A DNA stretch of 6,545 nucleotides, taken from the NCBI GenBank assembly GCA_945876155.1, contig CAMCMW010000086.1:1-6545 (forward strand), written 5' to 3'. This stretch comes from an uncultured Ruminococcus sp. GTDB taxonomy: Bacteria > Bacillota > Clostridia > Oscillospirales > Ruminococcaceae. Position 1 is the first letter of the stretch. Each line of letters begins with the position of its first letter. Positions 1 through 5,601 of the stretch are shown in pieces. The position numbers and the translations under genes were made by a program. The notes below the pieces were generated by a model. It was not told the DNA's origin. It did not search any database and saw nothing but the letters and a program-made list of their open reading frames with translations.

Positions 1-558
1 GGTATGAACACAATCCAGTACACACTTATGAACTGGATGCCGTCAATGCTTTCAGGTCTTGGCTACGACACATCAAAGTCACAGTTTATGACAATGTTCG
101 GACTCTTCGGCGCTCCGTTCGGTATCTTTATCGCATCTCTTATCATGGATAAGATTCCTCGCCGTGTAATGGGTGTTATCCTCCTTGCAGGCATGGCAGG
201 TCTTGGTGTTGCAACAGGTCTTCTTGCTCCGACACTCGGAATGACAGGACTCATTGTTATGACATTCCTTCTTAACACAATCATCTATATGTATGTTTGC
301 TACGCATCAGCAGTTTATGTTCCTGAGATGTGGCCTACATCGGCAAAGCTTTCAGGTTCGGGCTTCAGTAACGCAATGGGTCGTGTAAGTAACATCTTCT
401 TCCCGTTCCTCGTTACAAATGTTGCTGCAAGCAGCATGGGCTCAGGCGGTGTGTTCATTCTTATCGCAATTGTTGCAGCAATCATCGCTGTTGCAGTTAT
501 CTTCCTCGGTGTTGAAACCAGAGGCGAATCAGTTGAGGACATCGGTGATGTAGAGTAA
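1..558 (+). CDS. MFS sugar-porter-type transporter, C-terminal part (5' end outside window)
   Basis: Major facilitator superfamily transporter of the inner membrane, probably importing the sugar or sugar acid used by the genes downstream. Only the last 185 residues are present; the frame is open from base 1 and the Met at base 4 is internal, so no start is claimed. Visible are about five hydrophobic segments (roughly residues 29-50, 56-80, 81-105, 130-145, 149-169), a cytoplasmic-loop motif DKIPRR (the D-x-x-x-RR loop of the family), a PE-x-x-PT...G-x-G...GR motif at about residues 108-128, and a C-terminal VETRGESVEDI that matches the PETKGxSLEEI tail of sugar porters. This is the C-terminal six-helix bundle. 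It is the first visible gene of the catabolic cluster and sits where ydjK (or ydjE) sits in the E. coli ydj cluster. Substrate cannot be read from the sequence. Confidence 0.88.
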   Translation, partial: GMNTIQYTLMNWMPSMLSGLGYDTSKSQFMTMFGLFGAPFGIFIASLIMDKIPRRVMGVILLAGMAGLGVATGLLAPTLGMTGLIVMTFLLNTIIYMYVCYASAVYVPEMWPTSAKLSGSGFSNAMGRVSNIFFPFLVTNVAASSMGSGGVFILIAIVAAIIAVAVIFLGVETRGESVEDIGDVE

Positions 559-591
559 TCTCTGCAAAACCCTCTAATACATACAACCAAA

Positions 592-639
592 AATTTTAGA
601 TGCGGTGCCTGAGTGCATCGGGCACCGCAAACTAAAATT
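592..639 (+). other. Long intercistronic hairpin after the transporter gene
   Basis: Arms AATTTTAG (592-599) and CTAAAATT (632-639) pair perfectly, and inside them TGCGGTGCC (601-609) pairs with GGCACCGCA (621-629). The two stems are separated only by a small A/AA internal loop, with an 11-base apical loop. No T-tract follows on the + strand (the sequence continues CCTTACTAATG), so it is not a standard intrinsic terminator. It may protect the upstream mRNA 3' end, mark a processing site, or attenuate expression between transporter and enzymes. An alternative pairing GATGC (599-603) with GCATC (615-619) is mutually exclusive with the main stem. Confidence 0.75.
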
Positions 640-688
640 CCTTACTAATGAAACAGATAAACAGCAATTTAAAAACATTCAAGAAATT

Positions 689-717
689 TTAACTTTAAAT
701 TATTTAACTCATATAGG
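689..717 (+). promoter_or_regulatory. Possible weak promoter for the enzyme genes
   Basis: TTAACT (689-694) and TATAGG (712-717) are separated by exactly 17 bp in the very AT-rich 244-bp gap between transporter and dehydrogenase. Each hexamer matches the sigma-A consensus at four of six positions. In DNA this AT-rich such matches arise easily by chance, so this is only a candidate for internal initiation downstream of the 592-639 hairpin. Confidence 0.25.
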
Positions 718-791
718 CAAATTAAATCAGAATATACGCAGAAAGCGCATCGGGCGCAAAATGCTTAAATAAATTATTATAAAGAAAGTGC

Positions 792-796
792 AGGAG
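792..796 (+). promoter_or_regulatory. Ribosome binding site fixing the dehydrogenase start
   Basis: AGGAG lies 6 bases before ATG 803. A GTG in the same frame at 788 would extend the protein by five residues but would sit on top of this site, so ATG 803 is the start. Confidence 0.85.
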
Positions 797-802
797 ATTA
801 TT

Positions 803-1858
803 ATGAAAAATTCAGAAGCTATCTTAGTTACTCCAAAGCAGTTTGAAATTCAGGAATGTCCCGTTCCCGAGCCAAAGGATCACGAGATTCTTATGAAGGT
901 TGAATATGTCGGAATGTGCGGTTCCGATATCCACGGCTTTGAATTCGGTCCTTTCATTCCGCCTAAGGATCCTAACCAGAAAATCGGTCTTGGTCATGAG
1001 GTTGCAGGCGAGGTTGTAAAGGTTGGCTCAAAGGTTACAAGATTCAAAGCAGGCGACAAGGTTCTCATCGAACCCGGTGTTCCGGATGACAAATGCGAAT
1101 ACTGCCGTACAGGCAGATACAACATCTGCCCTGATGTTGACTTTATGGCTACACAGCCTAACTACAAGGGCGCACTCACACAGTATATGACACATCCCGA
1201 GGAGTGGACATACCACATTCCTGAGGGTATGACAACAATGGAAGCAGCTCTCGTTGAGCCGGCAGCAGTCGGTATGCACGCAGCAATCCTCGGCGGCGCA
1301 CAGCTTGGTAAGAGCATTGTTATTCTCGGCGGCGGTACAATCGGTCTTATGGTACTTCAGGCTTGTAAGAGCCTCGGTGCAACAGATATTACTGTTGTTG
1401 ATATTATGCAGAATCGTCTTGACCTTGCATTAAAGCTTGGTGCAAGCAGAGTTATCAACGGCAAGGAGCAGGATACGGTTGCACTTCTCCGTTCACCCGA
1501 ATATTTCGGCGATCACGGTTGTGAACTTGTATTCGAGGCAGCAGGTTCTGTATTCACAGCTCAGCAGGCTGTTCAGATCGTTGCAAGAGGCGGTAAGATT
1601 ATGATGGTCGGCACACAGTCAAAGCCTGTTCCGATTGACTTCCTCAAGATTAACCGTGAGGTTACTATTCAGACATCATTCCGTTACTGCAACAACTTCC
1701 CGCAGACAATCGAGGCTATTGCAAGCGGTAAGTTCAATGTTAAGGATATGGTTACAAACATCTATGATTACAAAGATGTTCAGCAGGCATTTATGGACGC
1801 TATCGACCCCGAAAAGAAAGCCAATATGGTTAAGGGCGTTATCAAGGTAGCCGACTGA
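803..1858 (+). CDS. ydjJ: Zinc-dependent medium-chain alcohol/polyol dehydrogenase, YdjJ-like
   Basis: A 351-residue NAD(P)-dependent dehydrogenase of the medium-chain (GroES-like plus Rossmann) superfamily, closest in style to sorbitol/xylitol/threonine dehydrogenases. It is expected to oxidise a secondary hydroxyl of a polyol or sugar to a ketone in the cytosol. The catalytic zinc site is visible as Cys39 (GMCGSDIHG), His65-Glu66 (GLGHEVAGE) and Glu152 (VEPAAVGMHA). The Rossmann fold has G-x-G-x-x-G at Gly176-Gly181 and an acidic residue, Asp200, ending the second strand (ITVVD), which favours NAD over NADP. The structural zinc loop keeps Cys98, Cys101 and Cys109, but the first ligand is Asp95 instead of Cys. 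Length is normal for the family. It lies 244 bp after the transporter and 44 bp before the aldolase. The symbol is assigned from family plus gene order, so it is less certain than the enzyme class. Confidence 0.85.
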   Translation: MKNSEAILVTPKQFEIQECPVPEPKDHEILMKVEYVGMCGSDIHGFEFGPFIPPKDPNQKIGLGHEVAGEVVKVGSKVTRFKAGDKVLIEPGVPDDKCEYCRTGRYNICPDVDFMATQPNYKGALTQYMTHPEEWTYHIPEGMTTMEAALVEPAAVGMHAAILGGAQLGKSIVILGGGTIGLMVLQACKSLGATDITVVDIMQNRLDLALKLGASRVINGKEQDTVALLRSPEYFGDHGCELVFEAAGSVFTAQQAVQIVARGGKIMMVGTQSKPVPIDFLKINREVTIQTSFRYCNNFPQTIEAIASGKFNVKDMVTNIYDYKDVQQAFMDAIDPEKKANMVKGVIKVAD

Positions 1859-1885
1859 TATACACAGATTTATTAAAATTTTCAT

Positions 1886-1896
1886 AAGGAAAGGTG
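1886..1896 (+). promoter_or_regulatory. Ribosome binding site fixing the aldolase start
   Basis: AAGGAAAGGTG contains two overlapping Shine-Dalgarno-like cores and ends 6 bases before ATG 1903. An in-frame GTG at 1894 lies inside it and would add only three residues, so ATG 1903 is preferred. Confidence 0.8.
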
Positions 1897-1902
1897 ATTA
1901 AA

Positions 1903-2742
1903 ATGTTATCAGATATCAGATATTGGGAAAAGAAGGCAACAGAGGGACACTACGCTATTCCTCACTTCAATGTATGGAATGCAGAAATGCTCATGGGTGT
2001 TATTGACGCAGCCGAAGAGCTCCGTGCTCCAATCATTATTTCATTCGGTACAGGTTTCACAGGCAACACTTCTTTTGAAGACTTCTGCTACATGATGGAT
2101 TCAATGGCAAAGAAGGCTACTGTTCCTGTAATTGAGCATTGGGATCACGGCAGAAACATGACAATTCTTCAGAACGCTGTTAATCACTGCATGAATTCGG
2201 TAATGCGTGACGCATCAGCTCTTCCTTATGAAGAAAATGTTGCTGAAATCAAGAGATGCGTTGACTACTTCCACGCTTACAACATTCCTGTTGAGGCTGA
2301 GCTTGGTCATGTAGGTAACGAAACAGTATACGAGGAAGCACTATCCGAATACCAGTACACAGACCCCACAAAGGCAAAGGAATTTGTCGAGAGAACAGGC
2401 TGTGACTCACTTGCAGTTGCAATCGGCAACGTACACGGTGTTTATTCTTCAGAGCCGAAGCTTGCTTTTGACGTGCTCGAAGAAGTTGCAAAAGAAGTTG
2501 ACGTTCCTCTCGTACTTCACGGTGCGTCGGGTATCGGTGACGAAGATATCAAGAAGGCAATTTCACTTGGAATAGCTAAGATTAACATTCACACAGAATT
2601 GTGTCAGGCTGCTATGGAAGCTATCAATGAACACAAGGACGAGCCTTTCCTCGCAGTGGAGCGTGCAGTAAGAGCAGCAGTTAAAGAACGTGCTATGTAC
2701 AAGATTAAGTTATTTGGTGATGACGGTAGAGTAGATGAGTAA
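1903..2742 (+). CDS. ydjI: Class II (zinc) ketose-phosphate aldolase, YdjI-like
   Basis: A 279-residue class II aldolase of the FbaA/KbaY/GatY superfamily. It should cleave a ketose 1-phosphate (or bisphosphate) into DHAP and an aldehyde using a divalent metal. Visible active-site parts: Asp81-His82-Gly83 (catalytic Asp and first zinc His), Glu132 in VEAELGHVG, His178 in AVAIGNVHGVY (second zinc His), His206 in LVLHGASG (third zinc His), and the phosphate-binding segment GIAKINIHTEL around residues 223-233. Several positions differ from ordinary fructose- or tagatose-bisphosphate aldolases: VMRDAS (101-105) where these usually have VMIDGS or VMIDAS, GHVGNET instead of G-x-x-GG-x-E, and HFNVWNAE near the N-terminus. 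These match my memory of E. coli YdjI, an aldolase reported to act on unusual long ketose or ketouronate 1-phosphates. The gene overlaps the kinase downstream by 8 bp. Aldolase class is near certain; the exact substrate is unknown. Confidence 0.93.
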   Translation: MLSDIRYWEKKATEGHYAIPHFNVWNAEMLMGVIDAAEELRAPIIISFGTGFTGNTSFEDFCYMMDSMAKKATVPVIEHWDHGRNMTILQNAVNHCMNSVMRDASALPYEENVAEIKRCVDYFHAYNIPVEAELGHVGNETVYEEALSEYQYTDPTKAKEFVERTGCDSLAVAIGNVHGVYSSEPKLAFDVLEEVAKEVDVPLVLHGASGIGDEDIKKAISLGIAKINIHTELCQAAMEAINEHKDEPFLAVERAVRAAVKERAMYKIKLFGDDGRVDE

Positions 2743-3703
2743 TGAAAAGAAACTGGATGTAATTTGCCTTGGTGCTGCGGTAGTTGATATTCCGCTTCGT
2801 CCGGTATCAAGGGATATATTCGACATAGAGTCTTATCCGGTGGACAGAATAGCTATGTCGGTGGGCGGCGACGCAATGAACGAAGCAACAATCATCAGCC
2901 GTCTTGGCTTTAAGACAGGCATAATCGCCTGCATCGGTGATGATGCGGCAGGTCAGTTCATTCTTCGCTCCTGTAAAAAGGACAACATTGATGTTGAGGG
3001 TATCAAGATTGACCCGAACATTGACACCTCAATGAACATCGGTCTTGTAACCGAGGACGGTGAAAGAACCTTTGTTACAAACCGCAACGGCAGTCTTTGG
3101 AAAGAAAATATCGAGCACGTTGACTTTGAAAAAATGAAGCAGGCAAAAATTCTTTCGCTTGCAAGTATTTTCAACTGCCCTCTGCTTGACGGCAAAACTC
3201 TGGTTGAAATATTCAAGGTTGCCGAGGAAAACGGTATGATTATATCGGCAGATATGATAAAACCCCGCCTTGGTGAAACTCTTGACGACATCAGAGAAGC
3301 TCTGAGCTATGTTGATTACTTCTTCCCGAACTTCGACGAAGCCTGCCTTCTCACAGGCGAAACCGAAGAAGCAAAGGTAGCAGACAAGCTGTTTGAATGC
3401 GGCGTAAAGAATGTTATTATGAAAATCGGCAAGCGTGGCTGCTATATCCGCAACGTATCGGGAGCAATGATTGTTCCTGCCTGCAAGGGCGTGACTGCAA
3501 TTGATACAATAGGCGCAGGCGACAACTTTGCCTCAGGCTTTATCGCAGCACTGCTTCAGGGAAAGAACATTCACGAATGTGCAATTTATGCTAACTGCAC
3601 GGCGGCTATTTCCGTTCAGCATGTAGGCGCAACAACGGGCGTCAAGAACAAAGAAATGGTTGACGAAATGCTCGAAAAATACAAAAAAGACTATATACTT
3701 TGA
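2735..3703 (+). CDS. ydjH: PfkB/ribokinase-family carbohydrate kinase, YdjH-like
   Basis: A 322-residue ATP-dependent sugar kinase of the PfkB (ribokinase) family, expected to phosphorylate the ketose that the neighbouring aldolase cleaves. The N-terminal substrate-binding signature is GGDAMNEA (residues 44-51) followed by RLGFKTGIIACIGDDAAG. A PNFDEACLLTG segment at 198-208 gives the N-x-x-E element involved in magnesium/phosphate positioning. The C-terminal signature DTIGAGDNFASG has the anion-hole glycines and catalytic base Asp263. Length is typical. ATG 2735 lies inside the last codons of the aldolase in another frame. Only weak ribosome binding matches precede it (GGTGA 14 bases away, AGAG 3 bases away), so translation is probably coupled to the aldolase. 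PfkB enzymes vary widely in substrate (fructose, tagatose 6-phosphate, KDG, ribose), so the sugar cannot be named from sequence. Confidence 0.92.
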   Translation: MSNEKKLDVICLGAAVVDIPLRPVSRDIFDIESYPVDRIAMSVGGDAMNEATIISRLGFKTGIIACIGDDAAGQFILRSCKKDNIDVEGIKIDPNIDTSMNIGLVTEDGERTFVTNRNGSLWKENIEHVDFEKMKQAKILSLASIFNCPLLDGKTLVEIFKVAEENGMIISADMIKPRLGETLDDIREALSYVDYFFPNFDEACLLTGETEEAKVADKLFECGVKNVIMKIGKRGCYIRNVSGAMIVPACKGVTAIDTIGAGDNFASGFIAALLQGKNIHECAIYANCTAAISVQHVGATTGVKNKEMVDEMLEKYKKDYIL

Positions 3704-3711
3704 TACTGTGA

Positions 3712-3741
3712 TTCAGCCCTGCGATAGTTCACAGGGCTGAA
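3712..3741 (+). other. Perfect 10-bp hairpin between kinase and aldo/keto reductase genes
   Basis: TTCAGCCCTG (3712-3721) and CAGGGCTGAA (3732-3741) are perfect complements around a 10-base loop. A further TGA/TCA pairing outside is possible with a CAA bulge. What follows is ACAATCATAGAG rather than a T-run, so it is not a canonical terminator. It fills most of the 64-bp gap and ends 12 bases before the ribosome binding site of the next gene. That position fits an mRNA-stability or processing element that sets different expression for the kinase and the reductase. Confidence 0.75.
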
Positions 3742-3767
3742 CAATCATAGAGAAAGGATGACTTGCT

Positions 3768-4760
3768 ATGAAGACGATGAAACTTGGTAAAACAGGTATT
3801 GATATTTCAAGAATGGGACTCGGAACATGGTCAATCGGCGGCGGCTCAGCATGGGGCGGCGACCACGATCTTCAGGTTGTAGTTGATACAATCCGTGAAG
3901 CTCCGAAGCTCGGTGTAAACCTTATTGACACTGCTCCGGGTTACAACTTCGGCAACAGCGAGAAGATAATCGGCAAGGCTCTTGAGCAGATGAACCGTGA
4001 GGATGTTGTAATCATCACAAAGTGCGGCGTTACATGGGATCAGGAGATGAAGGGCGACCTTTTTAACAAGGTAAACGGTATTCAGCTTTACAAAAACTTA
4101 AACAGCGAGTCCGTTAAAAGAGAAATTGAAGGCTCTCTCGAGAGAATGGGTACTGACTATATTGACGTTTATATGACTCACTGGCAGTCAATTGAGGGCA
4201 GTGAATATTACGTTCCGATTCAGAAGACAATGGAAGTTCTCAACGAGCTAAAGGCACAGGGCAAAATCAGAGCAATCGGTGCCGCTAACGTAGACATTAA
4301 TCAGATTCAGGAGTACTTAAAGTACGGCGATCTCGACATTGTTCAGGCAAAATACTCTATTCTTGACCGTGGTATTGAGGACGAGATTATTCCCTGCTGT
4401 CGTGAAAACGGCGTAACAATTCAGGCTTACTCACCTCTTGAAATGGGACTTCTTTCAGGAACATTCCCCAGAGATTACAAGCCCGTAGGCGCGCAGATTC
4501 CTAAAAAGTGGTTCCAGCCCGACAATATGCAGGCTGCTATGGACGTTATGGAGCAGTGGAAGCCTCTCTGCGAGAAATACAACTGCACAATTGCCAATCT
4601 TGCGCTTGCGTGGATTCTTGCACAGGGCGACTTCATCAACCTGCTCAGCGGTTCAACAACCGTGGCTCAGATTGCAGAGAACGTCAAGTCCTCGGATATT
4701 GAGCTTGACCCGTCTGATGTTGCCGCAATGCGTGATATGGTAGAGGCTATTGACAAGTAA
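3768..4760 (+). CDS. ydjG: Aldo/keto reductase, YdjG-like
   Basis: A 330-residue NAD(P)H-dependent aldo/keto reductase, a cytosolic TIM-barrel enzyme that reduces an aldehyde or ketone of a sugar, or oxidises in reverse. The catalytic tetrad is complete: Asp54 (LIDTA), Tyr59 (APGYNFGNSE), Lys85 (VIITK) and His138 (MTHWQ). Other family landmarks are MGLGTW near the N-terminus, GKIRAIGAANV at 165-175 and AYSPLEMGLLSG at 220-231. The C-terminal cofactor loop reads SGSTTVAQIAENV, lacking the basic residues that grip the 2'-phosphate of NADPH in many family members, so NADH use is plausible. Start ATG 3768 has AAAGGA 9 bases upstream; an in-frame ATG at 3777 is possible but less well placed. It sits between the kinase and the repressor, as ydjG does in E. 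coli. A general detoxifying reductase is an alternative, but the operon position argues for a pathway role. Confidence 0.9.
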   Translation: MKTMKLGKTGIDISRMGLGTWSIGGGSAWGGDHDLQVVVDTIREAPKLGVNLIDTAPGYNFGNSEKIIGKALEQMNREDVVIITKCGVTWDQEMKGDLFNKVNGIQLYKNLNSESVKREIEGSLERMGTDYIDVYMTHWQSIEGSEYYVPIQKTMEVLNELKAQGKIRAIGAANVDINQIQEYLKYGDLDIVQAKYSILDRGIEDEIIPCCRENGVTIQAYSPLEMGLLSGTFPRDYKPVGAQIPKKWFQPDNMQAAMDVMEQWKPLCEKYNCTIANLALAWILAQGDFINLLSGSTTVAQIAENVKSSDIELDPSDVAAMRDMVEAIDK

Positions 4761-4775
4761 ATTATTTATATAATT
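4760..4775. repeat. AT-rich palindrome at the end of the aldo/keto reductase gene
   Basis: AATTAT (4760-4765) and ATAATT (4770-4775) are perfect inverted repeats around TTAT, starting at the last base of the stop codon and lying 12 bp upstream of the -35 box of the repressor promoter. The position suits an operator or an upstream AT-rich element, but the sequence is of low complexity and could be chance. Confidence 0.35.
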
Positions 4776-4787
4776 CACAAAAAATCC

Positions 4788-4816
4788 TTTACTTCTATTC
4801 TGAATTGTGTTACAAT
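4788..4816 (+). promoter_or_regulatory. Promoter of the DeoR-family repressor gene (extended -10)
   Basis: TTTACT (4788-4793) and TACAAT (4811-4816) are spaced by 17 bp, and a TG dinucleotide at 4808-4809 makes an extended -10. Transcription would start near 4823, about 23 bases before ATG 4846. No terminator separates the preceding gene from this promoter, so read-through from the operon is also expected. Confidence 0.7.
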
Positions 4817-4823
4817 GTGTACA
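4806..4823 (+). repeat. Tandem direct repeat over the -10 box; candidate operator
   Basis: TGTGTTACA (4806-4814) and TGTGTACA (4816-4823) are near-identical units starting exactly 10 bp apart, one helical turn. They cover the -10 box and the predicted transcription start. A repressor bound here would block initiation, so it is a candidate autoregulatory site for the DeoR-family protein encoded immediately downstream. DeoR-family regulators are known to bind short repeated sites. Confidence 0.4.
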
Positions 4824-4832
4824 TAAAAGAAC

Positions 4833-4838
4833 AGAAGG
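4833..4838 (+). promoter_or_regulatory. Ribosome binding site fixing the repressor start
   Basis: AGAAGG lies 7 bases before ATG 4846. An in-frame GTG at 4807 would add 13 residues but overlaps the promoter -10 region and would lie upstream of the predicted transcript start. Confidence 0.75.
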
Positions 4839-4845
4839 TCGGTAT

Positions 4846-5601
4846 ATGACGAAGAGAATAGATAAAATTAAACAGAAGGTCGAAGCTGAAGGAGAAGTAT
4901 TTGTATCCGACCTCAGCCGTTTGTATAACGTCACTGAGGAAACAATTCGCAGAGACCTTGAAAAACTTAAAAATGAAGGTGTTGTTACCCGTACATACGG
5001 CGGCGCTATGCTGAACACAACCTTGCAGAGCGACAGGGTTCACTTCTCAAAAAGAAGAGCAATTAATCTTGAAGCAAAGAAAAAGATAGCAAGGCTTGTG
5101 ACTCGTGAATTCGGCGATGCAAGAACAATTATGGTGGACAACAGCACTACGGTCATTGAAGCGATAAAGCTGCTTAAGGATAATAGAAATATTACCGCAA
5201 TCAGCTTTTCGGCTCAGATTTTTCAGGAGCTGGATGAAACGAATATGATGCTCGTTTCAACCGGAGGAATATATGATGAAAGAACTCGCTCCTTCTACGG
5301 CAGTCTTGCAAAGGAAAATATCCGCAAATACAACGTTGATGTTGCTTTGCTGGGTTGCAAGGGACTGGATATGACGAACGGAATATCGGACTCGTCTGAA
5401 GGAGAAGCGGATTTAAAGGCAGAAATGTCAAGCCGTGCAGCAAGCGTAGTTGTGCTGGCTGATCATTCAAAATTCGGTCAGATCGCATTTGTGAATTTCC
5501 TGCATTGGGATATGGTCAATTGTTTGATTACCGATGAAAAACCCGATGAAAAGTGGGTGGACTTCTGTAATCGTATGAACATTCGTCTGATATATGAGTG
5601 A
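4846..5601 (+). CDS. ydjF: DeoR/GlpR-family transcriptional repressor, YdjF-like
   Basis: A 251-residue DeoR-family regulator of sugar catabolism. The N-terminal DNA-binding domain (about residues 3-57) shows the family helix-turn-helix with V-x-x-L-S-x-x-x-x-V-T-x-x-T-I-R-R-D-L followed by LKNEGVVTRTYGGA. The C-terminal part (about 75-235) is the DeoRC phosphosugar-sensing domain, with VSTGGIYDE at 137-145, the D-V-A-L-L-G-C-K-G-L segment at 165-174 and VLADHSKFG at 203-211. The ligand loop near residue 98 reads DNSTT, where most family members have D-S/A-G-T/S-T; the usual glycine is Ser here. Length is typical. It is the last gene of the cluster, with its own promoter and a terminator 43 bases after its stop. 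By family analogy it represses the operon until a phosphorylated pathway intermediate appears. The specific ligand is unknown. Confidence 0.92.
   Translation: MTKRIDKIKQKVEAEGEVFVSDLSRLYNVTEETIRRDLEKLKNEGVVTRTYGGAMLNTTLQSDRVHFSKRRAINLEAKKKIARLVTREFGDARTIMVDNSTTVIEAIKLLKDNRNITAISFSAQIFQELDETNMMLVSTGGIYDERTRSFYGSLAKENIRKYNVDVALLGCKGLDMTNGISDSSEGEADLKAEMSSRAASVVVLADHSKFGQIAFVNFLHWDMVNCLITDEKPDEKWVDFCNRMNIRLIYE

Noticed and set aside
740..753. A catabolite-responsive (cre) element at AGAAAGCGCATCGG.
   Set aside because: Only the left half matches the cre consensus; the right half lacks the inverted complement needed for CcpA binding.
559..802. A riboswitch in the 244-bp gap before the dehydrogenase.
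   Set aside because: Hairpins are present, but no recognisable conserved core of a known riboswitch class was seen, and there is no terminator or ribosome-binding-site sequestering helix near ATG 803.
803..3703. A galactitol/tagatose (gat or kba) operon.
   Set aside because: There is no PTS component in the window and no GatZ/KbaZ partner subunit, and the aldolase loop motifs (VMRDAS, GHVGNE) differ from GatY/KbaY.
4807..4845. GTG 4807 as the start of the DeoR-family gene.
   Set aside because: It falls at the edge of the promoter -10 box, upstream of the predicted transcript start, and lacks a ribosome binding site; ATG 4846 has one and gives the family-typical N-terminus.
1..5601. A myo-inositol (iol) operon, since PfkB kinase, class II aldolase, aldo/keto reductase, DeoR regulator and MFS transporter all have iol counterparts (IolC, IolJ, IolS, IolR, IolF).
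   Set aside because: No iolG, iolE, iolD, iolB or iolA homologue is visible, and the zinc dehydrogenase and YdjI-like aldolase motifs do not fit the inositol pathway.
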